This document shows, in pieces, positions 46,608-58,120 of a DNA stretch of 64,000 nucleotides. The translations under genes were made by a program, and so were the position numbers. The stretch lies in assembly GCA_012976225.1 (NCBI GenBank), contig JAAVVG010000042.1:23223-87222 (forward strand), written 5' to 3'. This DNA comes from Golubevia sp. BC0850. Lineage: Eukaryota > Basidiomycota > Exobasidiomycetes > Golubeviales > Golubeviaceae. A model generated the notes under the pieces. It made no database searches, was not told the origin of the DNA, and saw only the letters and a program-made list of their open reading frames with translations. The number at the start of each line of letters is the position of its first letter. Positions within the stretch are counted from its first letter, which is position 1.

Positions 46608-47388
46608 TCAACGTCCTCCTATACCTTTTTGCCCAGCAATTTCTTTCTCGGAGCGGTTTGAAGTCCACATCTCTTCGACAGCTCCATCTCTATTCAAATA
46701 TTGAAGAACAGTTAGCAAGGTTCTAGCATCGTTTGTTGTGTGAGTAAACACATCGATATCTTCAGCAGTTTGGCTCTCAGTCAATACTGTTTGAATCAGC
46801 TTGATGTCTGAAGCCAACAGTTCATGTTGAGATGAACAGGTCTTGGTTTGGTGTAGAGCTGAAGCGAAATTGAGGAGTGACACATTTTTTTCATTGGTCA
46901 GCCTCAACTGTTTTTCATTGAGACACCAGTTAACTTTAGAAAAATGAACTCGGGTCGTCCAAGCGGACAAAGATTCTCGTCAAGATCTCATCTGGTCGCG
47001 AACCCAGCGATACTTCATGCCCGGACTGTTCTGGTGCGGAAAGTGCACATTACCTTGGTTCCGGTGGAGACTTGAAGCATTTGAGCTTAATGGTGATGTG
47101 GATTGCAAATGACTAGCTGAGAACTGGGCACTTGTTTCTGGATCGAATACTTGCATCTCTTGCAGGTTCTTTTGCGCAGGTTCTTGATTCAAATCATACA
47201 AGAACATTTGAGGAAGAGAGGATGTAATCTGAATCTTTGGAATGGTGATGAATGAGGTTGAAGCTGCATCTTCTCTTCCTCGAGTGTTTTTATGGATCGA
47301 GCAGTCGAGTTCACGAGCGAGATCTACTATTCCTTTGATTCGGATCGAACAAAAATCAGTCTCGGCAGAGTCCAGCTTTTTTGAATGT
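46608..47388 (-). pseudogene. 260-codon frame broken by one TGA, unknown function
   Basis: From about 47388 to TGA at 46608 one minus-strand frame is open except for a single TGA at about 46979-46977. The upstream part reads RIKGIVDLARELDCS, then Gln/Ser-rich sequence and MKYRWVRDQMRS. After the TGA it continues RESLSAWTTRVHFSKVNW, then LLNFASALHQTK and DARTLLTVLQYLNRDGAVEE. Both sides have coding-like composition in the same frame. No domain is recognised. It could be a gene with a nonsense mutation, two exons with an unrecognised small intron, or chance. Confidence 0.35.
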
Positions 47389-49174
47389 TAGAGACAGGCT
47401 AGTTCGATTGCGTCATTGAGACCATGAAGTAGAATAGGCCACAAGATTAGAGAAGTCAGGAGTGTTGCTCTCATTTTTCAATCTTCTTGGACTGGATCAA
47501 TCTTCAACCTTCCGAGTGTCTTTTCACCCATCAATTGAGATTTTTGAGAGATATCGGGTGCAATTATCCATCAGTCAAACATCCTTCAGCCACGGGATCA
47601 GGTTTAGGAGCCGGAGAACGACATTCATCAGATGGCATTTCAGAACAACCCAAGCATGAGATACGAGAGGCTTTCGACGTGTTCGTTGTTGAAGAAATGT
47701 CGCAATACGCTTCAAGAGATAAACGTGACAGTAAGAGTGCTAGAATCCGACCTCTAAAAGGCTGGGGTGTTTAGACTGCAGCAGGAAGGAAGTGACAGGC
47801 AAGGTGAAGCTGTGACGTAATGGAAGATCAGTGAGTCTCCAGAAAGCATACGGGGAAGCGGAACCTCTGTCTCAATGCTATGAAGGGACTTGATCAAGAA
47901 CAACAAGACAATCTCCAGTACTAGATCTTATAGTCGTCTGTTGCGCGCTTTAAGAGTGGGAGGTTCCGACCAAAGAAGAGATCTCCAAGTCGAGATGTTT
48001 GATCGAAGTTTCGAGCGAACTGATATCCTGAATACCAGCTTTGTGAACCAATCAGCTGCCGCATTGGAGCTCATCTTGATCTGCGGTTGTTCAGTGTATC
48101 GCTCGCTGAAATGATAAGCGTCCAGATATTCCACTTATGATGCTTCTTGTCTCTTGGTCTCTTCTTTCTCTCTTTCTCTCCATCAGTCCTCAGAGGTACA
48201 ATGAGTTACTAAGGCAACGTTTTCGGGAGATTGAGAAACCAGCACACGGAGAGACGAACCTATTAAGGGAAAAGAGGATCTTTTCCTCGGAGAACAAGAC
48301 AACCTCACCCAAACAGAAGGAAAGATTGCTCTCCTTCTTTTATCAAGAAAGAGTTGTTCAGCAGTGAAGGTCAAATCTTTCGTTGACACAGAAGATTGCG
48401 AACCCTTGGAAGGGAGATTCGTAACGCTGCTGCGGAAGACTAAGAACGTGACAAGTGGCAGAAAGGAATGTGCTCATGTTCACCATTGATGATCAGATGG
48501 ATCTCCACTCGGAAACTCTCACTAGTGATTGAAAGGAGACACAAGAGAGTAAGAGCTCCACAAGATTCCGAGACAATCAGAGACGATCCCTTGTGAGCCT
48601 CAATACCGTGCTCTTGGATGCAGATCTCTCACGACAAGTCAACTCTCTCTGGCGTCTTCTTTTCCTCTGTTCTCTTTTTCGATATATGTCTTCGCAAAAT
48701 GATCATAAGAATAGGTTACAAACGACAGAGCCAGTCAGACAGCGCAAGAGAAGAAAGGATAAATTCAATTTCCACTGTACTCGTACACACTTCTTCTCAA
48801 AAAGTCTATTCATTCATTTGCTGTACTCTTGTCTTGACCGTGTCTCCGAGATCATGAGTAGAGATGCTGAAGCTAGGCCAGATGTAGGCGACGAAGCAAT
48901 GGAGGTCAGTCAGTTGTTGCGCCTCGGCATCTGATGAGTGATGGTCTTGAGTTCACCCAGCGTCTCTTCGATCTGACTTCACCCAGTCTTGCAGCTCCCT
49001 TTCGTCCCAAAAAAATAACTTTGCAATGCTGCCATCAAATTACTAACCTTCAGAATTATGCGAATGGTCTTGAGCACCGATGCATCCCTCTAACCCCATG
49101 GGAGCTGTTCCTTCTGACCGCTGAACCTTGACCCTCGCGTCTTACCAGTGGCCTTGTTGATACCACATCGATAG
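47389..49174. other. Region with scattered exon-like pieces, no gene model
   Basis: Plus-strand pieces with coding-like composition include about 47566-47774 (EIREAFDVFVVEEMSQYAS, ending LKGWGV), about 48195-48367 after a ttctctccatcag acceptor (RYNELLRQRFREIEKPAHGE, ending RVVQQ) and about 48688-48934 (MSSQNDHKNRLQTTEPVRQ). They cannot be joined into one protein by eye. They may be exons of one or two small genes or debris. Confidence 0.3.
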
Positions 49175-49570
49175 TTAATGTTTGTATCCCGAAAGGTTTT
49201 CCATCAAGTTGAGGAATCTATTGACTACAAGGTCCTTATCATAAGAACCACATTGACACTCAGAAGTCAAGCCGAAATCTACGTAATCCCCGCTTACGCC
49301 ACTTTTGAAATCTTCTTCGAATTTGTCACCTGCTTGACAGTATGCCTTTTCTCTGCATGATCTACCCACTTGAGAGCTGTTGCATTCCTTCAACTCATCC
49401 CTTAATTTGATACAGCTCGACTTTGCGTCAATGTTTTTGCTCTCACACGCTAGATCAACTGATTTGCATCTGCGCCTTCCGACTATATCACTAAAGAATT
49501 CTGTGTCGTGACAAGTCACATAGACTAAGAAGATGGATAAGATGATGAAGGTCTTGAAGATGTTCTGCAT
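49175..49570 (-). CDS. Small secreted cysteine-rich protein
   Basis: A single 131-codon ORF starts with ATG and ends with TAA. Its N-terminus (MQNIFKTFIILSIFLVYVTC) is a textbook signal peptide with cleavage likely just before or after the first Cys. The predicted mature protein of about 110 residues has eight further cysteines, an even number suited to four disulfides. They occur in the contexts RRRC, LAC, SSC, KEC, RSC, AYC, SEC and QC, with acidic stretches (GDKFEEDFKSG) between. The spacing does not match the hydrophobin pattern with its CC pairs. I do not recognise the family. Small secreted cysteine-rich proteins are commonly lineage-specific and include candidate effectors and cell-surface proteins, but role and host relevance are inference only. 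A CACGTG element lies about 60 bases upstream. Confidence 0.65.
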   Translation of the reverse strand: MQNIFKTFIILSIFLVYVTCHDTEFFSDIVGRRRCKSVDLACESKNIDAKSSCIKLRDELKECNSSQVGRSCREKAYCQAGDKFEEDFKSGVSGDYVDFGLTSECQCGSYDKDLVVNRFLNLMENLSGYKH

Positions 49571-49709
49571 GAGGTGGTTATTGGAAAGAGGAAGTGGAGT
49601 GTGAAGATTGATGAGAACGTCTTATGACCACGTGGCTTGAAGACCTTGCTTGAACTTTCTCTTGTGGCTCTATTGATTTTCTCAGCCCTGGAAAGTAATC
49701 AACTCACCC

Positions 49710-49889
49710 ATGTGGAGATTCCATCTAATTGTCTTCTGGGTTCATCAAGTCGTCAGATGGGCAAGAACAAGAGGTGGTTCTAAAGATCAACGTTCATATG
49801 CTCCGGAACAACATGAAATCGACATCAGAATCAACAAGTTCAGAAACTGGAGAGATACTGGACCTCTTCTAGAGAAGAATAATTGGTGA
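49710..49889 (+). CDS. Possible small ORF or terminal exon (59 codons)
   Basis: The frame begins MWRFHLIVFWVHQVVRWAR and ends RNWRDTGPLLEKNNW before TGA, with RSYAPEQHEIDIRINKF between. The sequence is coding-like: a hydrophobic N-terminal helix followed by a charged tail. A ttctcag acceptor at about 49679-49685 would make it a terminal exon instead. It lies 139 bases upstream of the divergent cysteine-rich ORF. No family is recognised. Confidence 0.35.
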   Translation: MWRFHLIVFWVHQVVRWARTRGGSKDQRSYAPEQHEIDIRINKFRNWRDTGPLLEKNNW

Positions 49890-50452
49890 TTCTTCGGGAA
49901 ATTCTCTTTCGTTTTTTTCTGCTCTTCGTTTGTTTTTTCCTTTTTTTTTTTTTCTTTCTTTTTTTTCCCCTTCTTTTTCATTCAATCTTCTTCCATCTTT
50001 TTCTTCCCTTTTTCTTTTTTGGAGTCTTTCGATTTCACGCCGTCCAAGAGCATCTGTAGGTCAAAGGGTCACACCTTTTGATGTCGGACCTTATATACAG
50101 TTCATACTTTCTTCGTTTAGAGTATTACCTTGAGTAGGGCCGTGTCTACTAAGATCGAGTCCCACACTATCATTTGATCAATATCATCTAATCTGTATTG
50201 AATGATGTAGGTCAGTGTTTCTCCTACCCAAGCTCGATATTGAAAGAAAAAAAAAGAGATGAAATCAAGACCCCAAGGTGCACATGCGCGCGGTAGCTTG
50301 CAGTGGACCGGATTCGAATTTGGAACCGGACCGGACTAGCTGGCTTTGTCTGTTCTGCGAGGGAGGAATGTTGATGACTTCTTCCCTCCTCTCTCTCGCA
50401 CACTCCTCGACGTTGATTTAATCAATTGGATAAGAAAAATTCCTCTCTGAAC
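49890..50452. other. T-rich spacer
   Basis: Contains long polypyrimidine runs at about 49910-50030 and an inverted GGTCC-rich motif near 50306-50335. No gene supported. Confidence 0.45.
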
Positions 50453-50747
50453 ATGATTGAAGTCAAGCTCAAGGCAAATGAAGCACATCACTTTGCGCAT
50501 CTTGGTTGATAGCTGACCTGGTTTCTTTTTTTTTTCAACAGTCTTGGACCAAGAAGCACTCGCTTGTCTCAAGAAGAGACTCAAAGCTACAGTCGACGAG
50601 ATCAGATGCTCACTGGAAGAAGTCAGGAGGCTAAGCTCCAATCTGACCATCAATTCTAAAGTGGAGGCTTCAACTCCAATGACCCTTCTTTCCACGACCA
50701 CTACGAGTACGAGTGAATCGAGTCGTCAGTTGCTCATACTCAAATGA
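50453..50747 (+). CDS. Putative small coiled-coil protein with a 37-nt intron
   Basis: An exon at 50453-50504 (ATG; EVKLKANEAHHFAHL) joins in phase to 50542-50747 (DQEALACLKKRLKATVDEIR, then a helical SLEEVRRLSSN and a Thr/Ser-rich end, TGA). The intron would be only 37 nt, but it has a gctgac branch-like sequence, a strong polypyrimidine tract and acceptor caacag. The product of 85 residues is a predicted coiled coil of unknown role. The donor gttgat is weak, so the first exon is the doubtful part. Confidence 0.35.
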
Positions 50748-51843
50748 TTTTCTGGATTGTCTTTCCTTTTTTTTGTCTTGTTGCTATTACTCCTGCTTCA
50801 GACTTGACCTATGGCATACCTACAGGTCATCCTTTGCTCAATGTGCGGATGCCTGGTCAAAAGGCGAGCAGGAGAAGACATTTGGCAAGGAGTGACAATA
50901 GTCTCTTTCGTATCTCTTGTGGTCTTTCATTTCGCATTGTTGAGGTTTCTGTCTATTGTGGCTTTTGTGGAATGTTTTTCGTAGTCTCGTTCTCGGTGCA
51001 ACAACATTCGTTCTTGTTGCTTTTGTTAGCGTTTTCCTGCTGCTTATCGTCGCTCAGCTCTTACCTTGTTTATTTCATTCTTGGCAATAGCTTTCCAGTA
51101 ACGTGCTAAATTCACTGTCCTCTGTGAGACTGCTTGTCGTCGTGCGGCGCCAGAAGCGTCACGTCACAGGGTTCCACATACATAGAGGCAATCAGCAAAT
51201 CTTTCAAGATAGCCTACATTCACTTTGGGACACAATCTATAGATCCATATCATCAGGATGCACATAGTCTTTCAGGGAGAATCTAAAGTTGAAATTCCGA
51301 AAGCTGTCATCTTTTACAAAGTCAATTTAAATTAACGACCTCATTTCCTAGAGTCAGATGGGCCTTGGTTCGCAGGTAGCAGAAGCCCTGCATGTTGTTC
51401 TCTGCAATCACATGCTTGGGATCAGTGACTTGCAACCTTCGCTGTTCTTACTCTTCCATTCCGAGCTTGTGTCCTTCTTCGATTGATCTTCACAAAGCCA
51501 GAAGTCTCAGCCTTGTGCTCCTCTTGCTTTCTCAGGAAATACTTTGTTTAGCTTCACGAGAAGCCACTGTTCACTTCTTTAATTAACAAGTACCCCAAAC
51601 ATCTGACTCCAGAGCCGGTCGATTCTCGAGAGAGCTCTTTCAATTACACTTGAATTGTTCGGAATGATCAGAAAGAAGAGAGGGAAGAAGTTGCAGAGCA
51701 CTGCGAACTTGTGAAAATTGGAGCCAAGGAGTGAAGCTGAAGGTTGGGCTGAAAAAAGGGAGAGCTTGCAAGCAAATGAAAGAAGAGAAAGGGAGGATGA
51801 TTCGGCAAAAGGGAATTCTTTAGACAGAAAAAAAAAGATAAAT
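50748..51843. other. Spacer with one hydrophobic ORF
   Basis: A 121-codon plus-strand frame overlapping the previous stop (50744-51109) is very hydrophobic and Cys/Phe-rich with a signal-like start. This is typical of translated T-rich DNA and I do not call it a gene. Nothing else is seen. Confidence 0.4.
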
Positions 51844-51950
51844 TGCGTTGACAGGGAATCGAACCCTGGGCTAGGACTAAGAATGCGTTGTTACTCTTGG
51901 AGTAATGTACTCATTGGAAGGTCCCAATGTTGCCATTACACCACCAACGC
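51844..51950 (-). tRNA. tRNA-Gly (anticodon UCC) with a 36-nt intron
   Basis: On the minus strand the acceptor arm GCGTTGG pairs with TCAACGC (one G-U), followed by discriminator A. The anticodon stem GGGAC pairs with GTCCT, with loop CTTCCAA giving anticodon TCC. The T arm is CAGGG-TTCGATT-CCCTG. The intron interrupts the loop between positions 37 and 38, the canonical place for nuclear tRNA introns. The A box (TGGTGTAATGG) and B box (GGTTCGATTCC) are intact. CCA is not encoded, as expected in eukaryotes. Confidence 0.93.
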
Positions 51951-54395
51951 ACAACCACTTTGGATACATGTTGTCCTAAATTTTTCTATCATATAGCTTC
52001 AGAATTCCTCCTTTGCGCAAGATGACAAAGAACGATGATGTCCATACAATGACTGCCCTGCTCCTTCTCAGCGATCAATTCTAGCCTTCAGAAAGATGCT
52101 CAGGTCCTACTATGACCACAGATTTTCTTTCTGTCCAGCTGCCAAGAAGATGCAATCACTCTAAAAAAACGCGCTTTGGTCAACAACTGGTTCAGACGTC
52201 CTGCAGCCTGTCAGTCATCCATTGGTTCTCTTGTAATGAATCTGTTGTTGTGTGTCAAAGTTCACCAAATTCTGTTCACTCCCCATTGTTGTCTTGTTGC
52301 TCTTCTTTTGTTCTCTACTTCTTCATCTCTGCTCACTGTTCTTTCAGGTATGCGGGTATGTCCACACGTGAAGCAATGGAATAGATGCTATTTTTGTCAT
52401 AACTATCATCATTCAATGCTATTTATTCTTTCAGCATCTTTCCTCAGTATATCCAATTTTCCATAGGTTAGCAGATTTCCTTACATTAGTTCCTACCAAT
52501 CTTTTCACCTTCAACAGTACCTCACATCAAGTCTTGAGGTCTCGATCTTCTTCCGTACCAGTCTATCACAGTCTTATTCCAAGACCACTCTGCTTCTGCA
52601 AGTCCGACTACTGCTCTATATCAATGGTACCTTCTACGATTCAGCTCTCAGATCAGATGATGATCTCTCAAGACGCCAACAAGAATAGTCTCTGCCAGCT
52701 GCCAGCGGAAGAAGCAGTATCAAGAAGAATGACCACGCAAGGTTCTCGCCTTACAGAACATCTGGATGTGAATTGGAAGACAGAACTATGGGTGTGAAAA
52801 TGAAGGAGAGGTAGCAAAGCAAGAGTCCAGCTCAAGTAACTTGCCCGAATTCCACAACCCGCCCATCTCGTTCTCAAGCAAGAAAGTGGTGAGAGGCTCA
52901 TCAATTAACGAGGCGCCAAGAGAAAGTTCCGCTGTAAACGTCTTTGTTGAGCCGACTTGAAAGTATGATTGAGGAGAGGAAAGACTTCAGAGCTAGACAA
53001 GCGACAAGGAAATCAAACCTTTCCAACCCTGATCTGACTCTCAACCTTCCTCCCTTGTTATTCCAAAAGCATTTGTGTGGACCATGGATGATACTAAAAT
53101 CACAAGAAACTTAGAAGACCTTCATACCATCTTTCAACAGCATATAGTGATAATAGGGGATCTCTTCCGTGTTCCTACGCAAGACTGCATAGCTGAAGTG
53201 CTGCTGCTCCCTCTACCCCCCTTCCCTTTTTCTTCCAGTAAGGTCTTGATTTGAACCATTGAATCTCTGAATCTATAGCCTGACGTTGTTTGCCTAAGGT
53301 GAGGACTCTCTCTCTCGATCCCCTGACGTCTCAACTCTCACCAGCCTCTTCTTGGCTGCCTTGACTCATCTCTGTTCTCCCTCCTATCCTTCTCATCACA
53401 CCCGTTCTCTCGTTCCACTTTGGAATCGTGTCTGGCCGTTCTCTCCGACCTTGATGACTTGACGATCAATCCTCTCATCGATCCTTCGCCATCCTATCTT
53501 CCACAGCTGTCAATCCTAGAACTCTTCCTCCTTTGACCTCTTTTCCTACGACCTCCCCTTGAATTAGTTGACTGATCTTGAACCTGAGCTCGACCTGCTT
53601 GTGGGATAATGTGTTATTCGCTGCTGAACTGGATAGTAGAGCAGCATCTGCAGCCAGTCTTGACTACTTGAATGTACTTCTCTCATAGAATGTCCTCTCT
53701 TCTCTTCTCTGTCTTGAAGGTAGAGATCATTTTCAAAATAAGGTTGGAAGGTAGAATGGAATCAAAGAAGAAGAAAAGAAGGATTGAAATTTGGGTGGTG
53801 TTGGGTCAAGATGAAGAAGTGTTTCCCCTTCTTCCCTCGCTGACCATTTCATCAGATTCTTTGTTTGGTGACTCTTCTTCTAGATATTGATTGGATTGAA
53901 ACCAGGTCTTCAGATTAAGCTTTTGAATCTTCATCAAGAGCAATTCAGCCAGGTGAGTCCACAGAAAGAGAGCACAGCATGCTGGCCTTCGCGAACTCGT
54001 CCAAGCCTTCTGACGCTTATTACCTTCTTCTCACTTCTTTGTTGTGTTGTGGGACTTTCTTTAAGAAATTTTTAGGCTCAAACTATTCTTCTTTGGACGT
54101 AGCTCATAATCACTCGTCAAAGAAACCCGACTTTGAAGGATAGCTTCTCCAAATCGAAACGAATCGAACCACGAAGCCTTGCCTTCTGCTTGTTCCCTCT
54201 CCTCCCTCCTCTTCTAATTCAAAAAGAAAGGTGAGACTTTGAACCCTTGATTGGATCGGGTGGCGTGCAAGCTCAATGGCTTCTCTTTTCTCTGACTTCT
54301 TTCCCTTCTCTACTCTTCCTCTTTGCCAATTCATCTCGCTTTCTCAGTCCTCACATCTCTCTCACGAACACTTTTAATAGTCCTCTTCTACCAAT
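51951..54395. other. Gene-free stretch
   Basis: Between the tRNA and the F-box gene there are only ORFs of 60-96 codons on both strands, without recognisable domains, signals or consistent splice sites. The last 100 bases before 54396 are CT-rich, which may be the promoter and 5' UTR of the F-box gene. Confidence 0.5.
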
Positions 54396-55522
54396 ATGTC
54401 AGTGGCATCTAAACTGAGACGCATCAACGACGTTCTACCTTCAGAGACTCTTCTAATCATCTTTAAGACCTTGGAGACCAAGAAGGTCGTTAAAGTTAGA
54501 GAGGTCTGCAAGCTGTGGTCAAAGCTGGTGGATGAGAACAGGGCATTCTGGAAGATATTATTACTTCCGGAGAGAAAGTTGGAAGAGAATGAGTCTACTG
54601 TGGACCAGTTTGATGAAAAGAGTGGGTCGACTCTGGAGGAGATCTCGTTCGTACTCAAGCACAAAGATTTTCAAAACCTCGAGCAACTCGTTCGATTGAT
54701 CCTCAAATCAAAGCAAGTTCTCAACTTGGTGGATATCAAGTCAACATCTCTAACCTATCTGGGACTACAATCTCTCCAAACTCTCACTGATTCACTCCTT
54801 CTAAAGCTTCCCAACCTCTTCGACTTCCGAACTTCGATTTCTGCCTCTAAGGTTCAACTTCAATGGGCGAGTGCAATCAAGTCTGGATCTCTACAAATCC
54901 TCTGGATTCCTTCTCTTCAATCATCCTTTTCCAGCCTTCTCCACGTCAGCAATCCGATCTTCTTCCAAACACGCACTTCCTTAAAAGTAGAGATGAACGG
55001 AACTCTCATTCAACTTGGGGAAGTGTTCCCTCTCACTATTCTCAATCTCTTTGGCTCAGCAGTTTGCTTCCAGCAGAGGAGATCCCACAACTTCAGCTTC
55101 CTCATCTAGAGATGCTGGAGCTGAGAGAGACGAGCCTTCGATTTCCAACCTGGATGTTGGTTCCTCCGACCATAAAGCTCTTCACCTTCAATATCTACTC
55201 AAATCTGCCAGCAATCATCGAGCTCTGGATCAACAACTTGTTCGGTTGGGGAACTCTCTCGTCTAGATATCCGACCCTTCAAAACCTCAGATCAGATTTA
55301 GATTACTCAACTAATCCAGAGCATCTCTGAGGTCTGCTCATAACAAGGAAAGAGAACGTGGAAAGAGGACTTGAAGTCGAAAATGTGAAGATGGAGCCAC
55401 TCAAGAAGCTAATCACCCCCTTCGACAAGCTCTCTGCTGAGTCGTTAGAAGAACGTCGAGAGCTGGTGGAAGAGGTGGTTGACTGGAATTCCGAGCCGAA
55501 GACTTGGGAGGTCGAAATTTGA
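54396..55522 (+). pseudogene. F-box/LRR gene with a frameshift and an in-frame TGA
   Basis: The first frame (54396 to about 55080) begins with a clear F-box: DVLPSETLLIIFKTL, VVKVREVCKLWSKLVDENRAFWK. LRR-like repeats follow (LTYLGLQSLQTLTDSLLLKL). Near 55040-55080 the LRR pattern moves to another frame (LPHLEMLELRETSLRFPTW, then LWINNLFGWGTLSSRYPTLQ). That frame hits TGA at 55328-55330, yet continues with conserved coding sequence (TRKENVERGLEVENVKMEPL, DKLSAESLEERRELVEEVVD) to TGA at 55520-55522. F-box proteins supply substrate recognition for SCF ubiquitin ligases. The two lesions make this copy likely non-functional unless the gap is an intron or the sequence has an error. Confidence 0.6.
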
Positions 55523-56690
55523 ATAGAGCTTCTCTTATGGTAAGTCTAAGAGAGCAAGTTTCATTGCATGGCAGAGAGAACTCTTCTGCCTATCTGACTG
55601 ACCCCTTTTTTCTCGACTGCCGTACCTCTTTTCGCAGCTGAAGGTCATCAAAACTCAAATTCGTCGCTTTCCTTTCTTTCCTTCCTGTGAACATTCTCTC
55701 AAGAAATTTTGTTTCGATTCGCAGCTATCAAGCCTCTTCAACTACTTCCACTTCAAGCATTCCTTCAGTGGACCAACCACTCACTCTCATCCCAATTCTA
55801 CTCTCAGCGACCCACCTATCCTTCAGCATCAACATCAAAGTATGAAGCTTCAAGGTAGAGAAAAAGTGAGAAAGAGGTGGCCTCAAATCAGGGAAAATTG
55901 AAATTGGAAGGAAGACACTGAAGCTGGACAGAAGATATGTGGAGGGAAGAAGCCTTCACACTTTGCCTCTCAATCCAAGCTTGAAATGCTTTCTTGTCTC
56001 TCATTTCTCTGTGTGTTCCGAAGGGGACACTTCGTTTGTTTCTGTACCTCCCTCTCATTTTGCCCCTCGAGCTTAATCTTTTGCTACTTTCTGGAGGGCT
56101 CGAAGCCATTCTGCCTGAACAACACTCGAAATTGATAGTTCAATGCTTAGATGATCCTCTTGAGCTGATACTTCTCGGATCTGCCCTCTCGTTGGTACTC
56201 ACGCCACACAGTAAAAAAGAAAAGAGAAAGTCCGATTCGATTTAAGCAGAGAACAAGAGAAACAAGTTTAAGAGAGACTGAAGATTTGCATACAAAAACG
56301 AGAGAGAACAAGAGACATATAGTGAAGAAATGAGAATTTTTAGTTACGGATTTTGAGTTGAGATTTGTTGAAGTGATCGATCGTGATTGGAAAGAGAACG
56401 AGAAAAGAATTCAACGAGAGAAAACTGGAAAGAAAGACAAGAGGAGTCATAACAACAGAAGACTAGGTGAACAAGAGATGATTTTCGAGAGTTAAATCGT
56501 GAGGGAAGAGGGGAAAGGGTCGGAACTTTATTTAAGAGCACTGAAAACTGAGTTGCTATTGTTTCTTGATTCTTTGAAGAAGAATGGAGCGTGAAGAGAG
56601 GGGGGCCTAAGAAGGTCTGAAATTTGGGTTTCCATTCCTTCGATTGTCCGTTGAGTTGTTCTTTGAAGTTGAAGGGGGAAAAAGAGTTGA
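55523..56690. other. Convergent 3' region
   Basis: Lies between the F-box remnant and the end of the chitin synthase gene. One 73-codon minus-strand ORF (56109-55888; KRLSSRGKMRGRYRNKRSVP) has coding-like basic composition but no partner exon. No gene is called. Confidence 0.4.
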
Positions 56691-58081
56691 TCAAGCCCCC
56701 GAGAGCGTATCGTCCACAGCTTTGTTGATAGTAGCTTTTCGATCTGCTAGAGATGCGTTAGGGAAGCTAAAAGAAAGGGAATGAAAGAAGAAGTTCAAGA
56801 GGTTAGAGTCATTCCAGACTATTGTTCCCAAATCTCTCTGATTGTCTTCATCTCCCTTCTCATCTCAAACTCACCTGGCAACCACAGCTTCTCTGACCTG
56901 TCTTTTAGTAACGTTCATAAGATTAGTTTGAGCAGCCAAATAAGATCTAACAGCCTTAGCTAAATCCTCATCGGTTGGATTCGATTCCTCATTCCTCTCC
57001 AAAACGTTCAACTGATTAGTGGAAGCGAAAGGATTTGAAGATTGCCTTCTAGAATCCGTTCCAGCTTGACCTAGTCCCCAATTCATAGAACCACCAGTGA
57101 TCTGTTGCCCAAGAGGCATAGTTGAGGATCGATTATTGAGAGCTCCAAAGTCAGACATGGCTCCTGACATTCCAGCCATTGGCATTCCATACATGCTTGC
57201 TGGAGAAGCTTGTGGAGGTAAACCATACATGGATTGAGGAGGAGCACCATACATGGAAGGCATTCCATACATGCTCATGGGAGCAGGAGCTTGAGGCATT
57301 CCATAAATGCTTCCAGGACTGTTTCCATTTTGAGGGAAAGCTTGGGAAGGCATTCTTGAAGGTCCTCTTGATCCGTTTCCGTTTCCGTTTCCATTTCCAT
57401 TTGGACCTCCCATTGCCGAGAAAGCGCCAGAAGCAGAACGAGAATGAGATCCACCTTTGTTGAGAACGTTTGTACTCTGAAAGTAATCTCCTCCATAATC
57501 TGAACCTCCATTTGAACCAGCGTAAGGAGAACCTTTGTACATACTTCCAGGACCAGCTTGAACTCCGTATTGATTTCCGAAAGGCCCAGCGCTCACTCCA
57601 GTGACTCCAGATCTCATTGAAGCAGCTCCTGATGCGGTAGGTTGTTCCCAGACGTCTCTTTGGTAATCAGTGAACTTCTTCAAAGGAATCATCGAATCGT
57701 CATAAGGTTCGTCATCAGTTCCAGCAACGATCTTCTTGTTCCCTTTCTCTCCTACTACGATACGAGTATTTCCCCAAGAGAAATCGTCCATATGCCAGAA
57801 GGAGTAGAGAGGTAAGAAGAAAGAATAGATCGGATAGGCCAAGATGTAGATGATCATCCATCCAATGTATTGCCATTGTCTCTTGAGAAGGAAGATGATT
57901 ACTTGTAGACCATAAACAGCGGCGATCATGATGATTGAAAGTAGAGGGAATCCGGCGGATCCAGTCGCAACTGTGACGATCAGATAGACCAGGTAGACGA
58001 CAGTTGCTGGAAGAATGAGAGTTCCGAAAAGATCGACAAAGACGATGAATCTCATGGAGAACTGAGGGGGGGGAAGGAGGT

Positions 58082-58120
<39 letters not shown>

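Noticed and set aside
46594-46725. Short plus-strand ORF downstream of tatataagg near 46530
   Set aside because: The TATA-like sequence is good, but the ORF is 43 codons, antisense to the longer frame at 46608-47388, and has no other support.
50300-50340. tRNA-like gattcgaattt motif
   Set aside because: It resembles a B box but lacks any cloverleaf. It is part of a short GGTCC inverted repeat.
50744-51109. 121-codon hydrophobic ORF as a secreted or membrane protein
   Set aside because: The hydrophobicity follows from T-rich DNA. Composition is biased to Phe, Leu, Ser and Cys, and there is no supporting structure.
55994-56245. 83-codon plus-strand ORF rich in leucine
   Set aside because: It is low complexity, lies antisense to another short ORF, and sits in the convergent 3' region.
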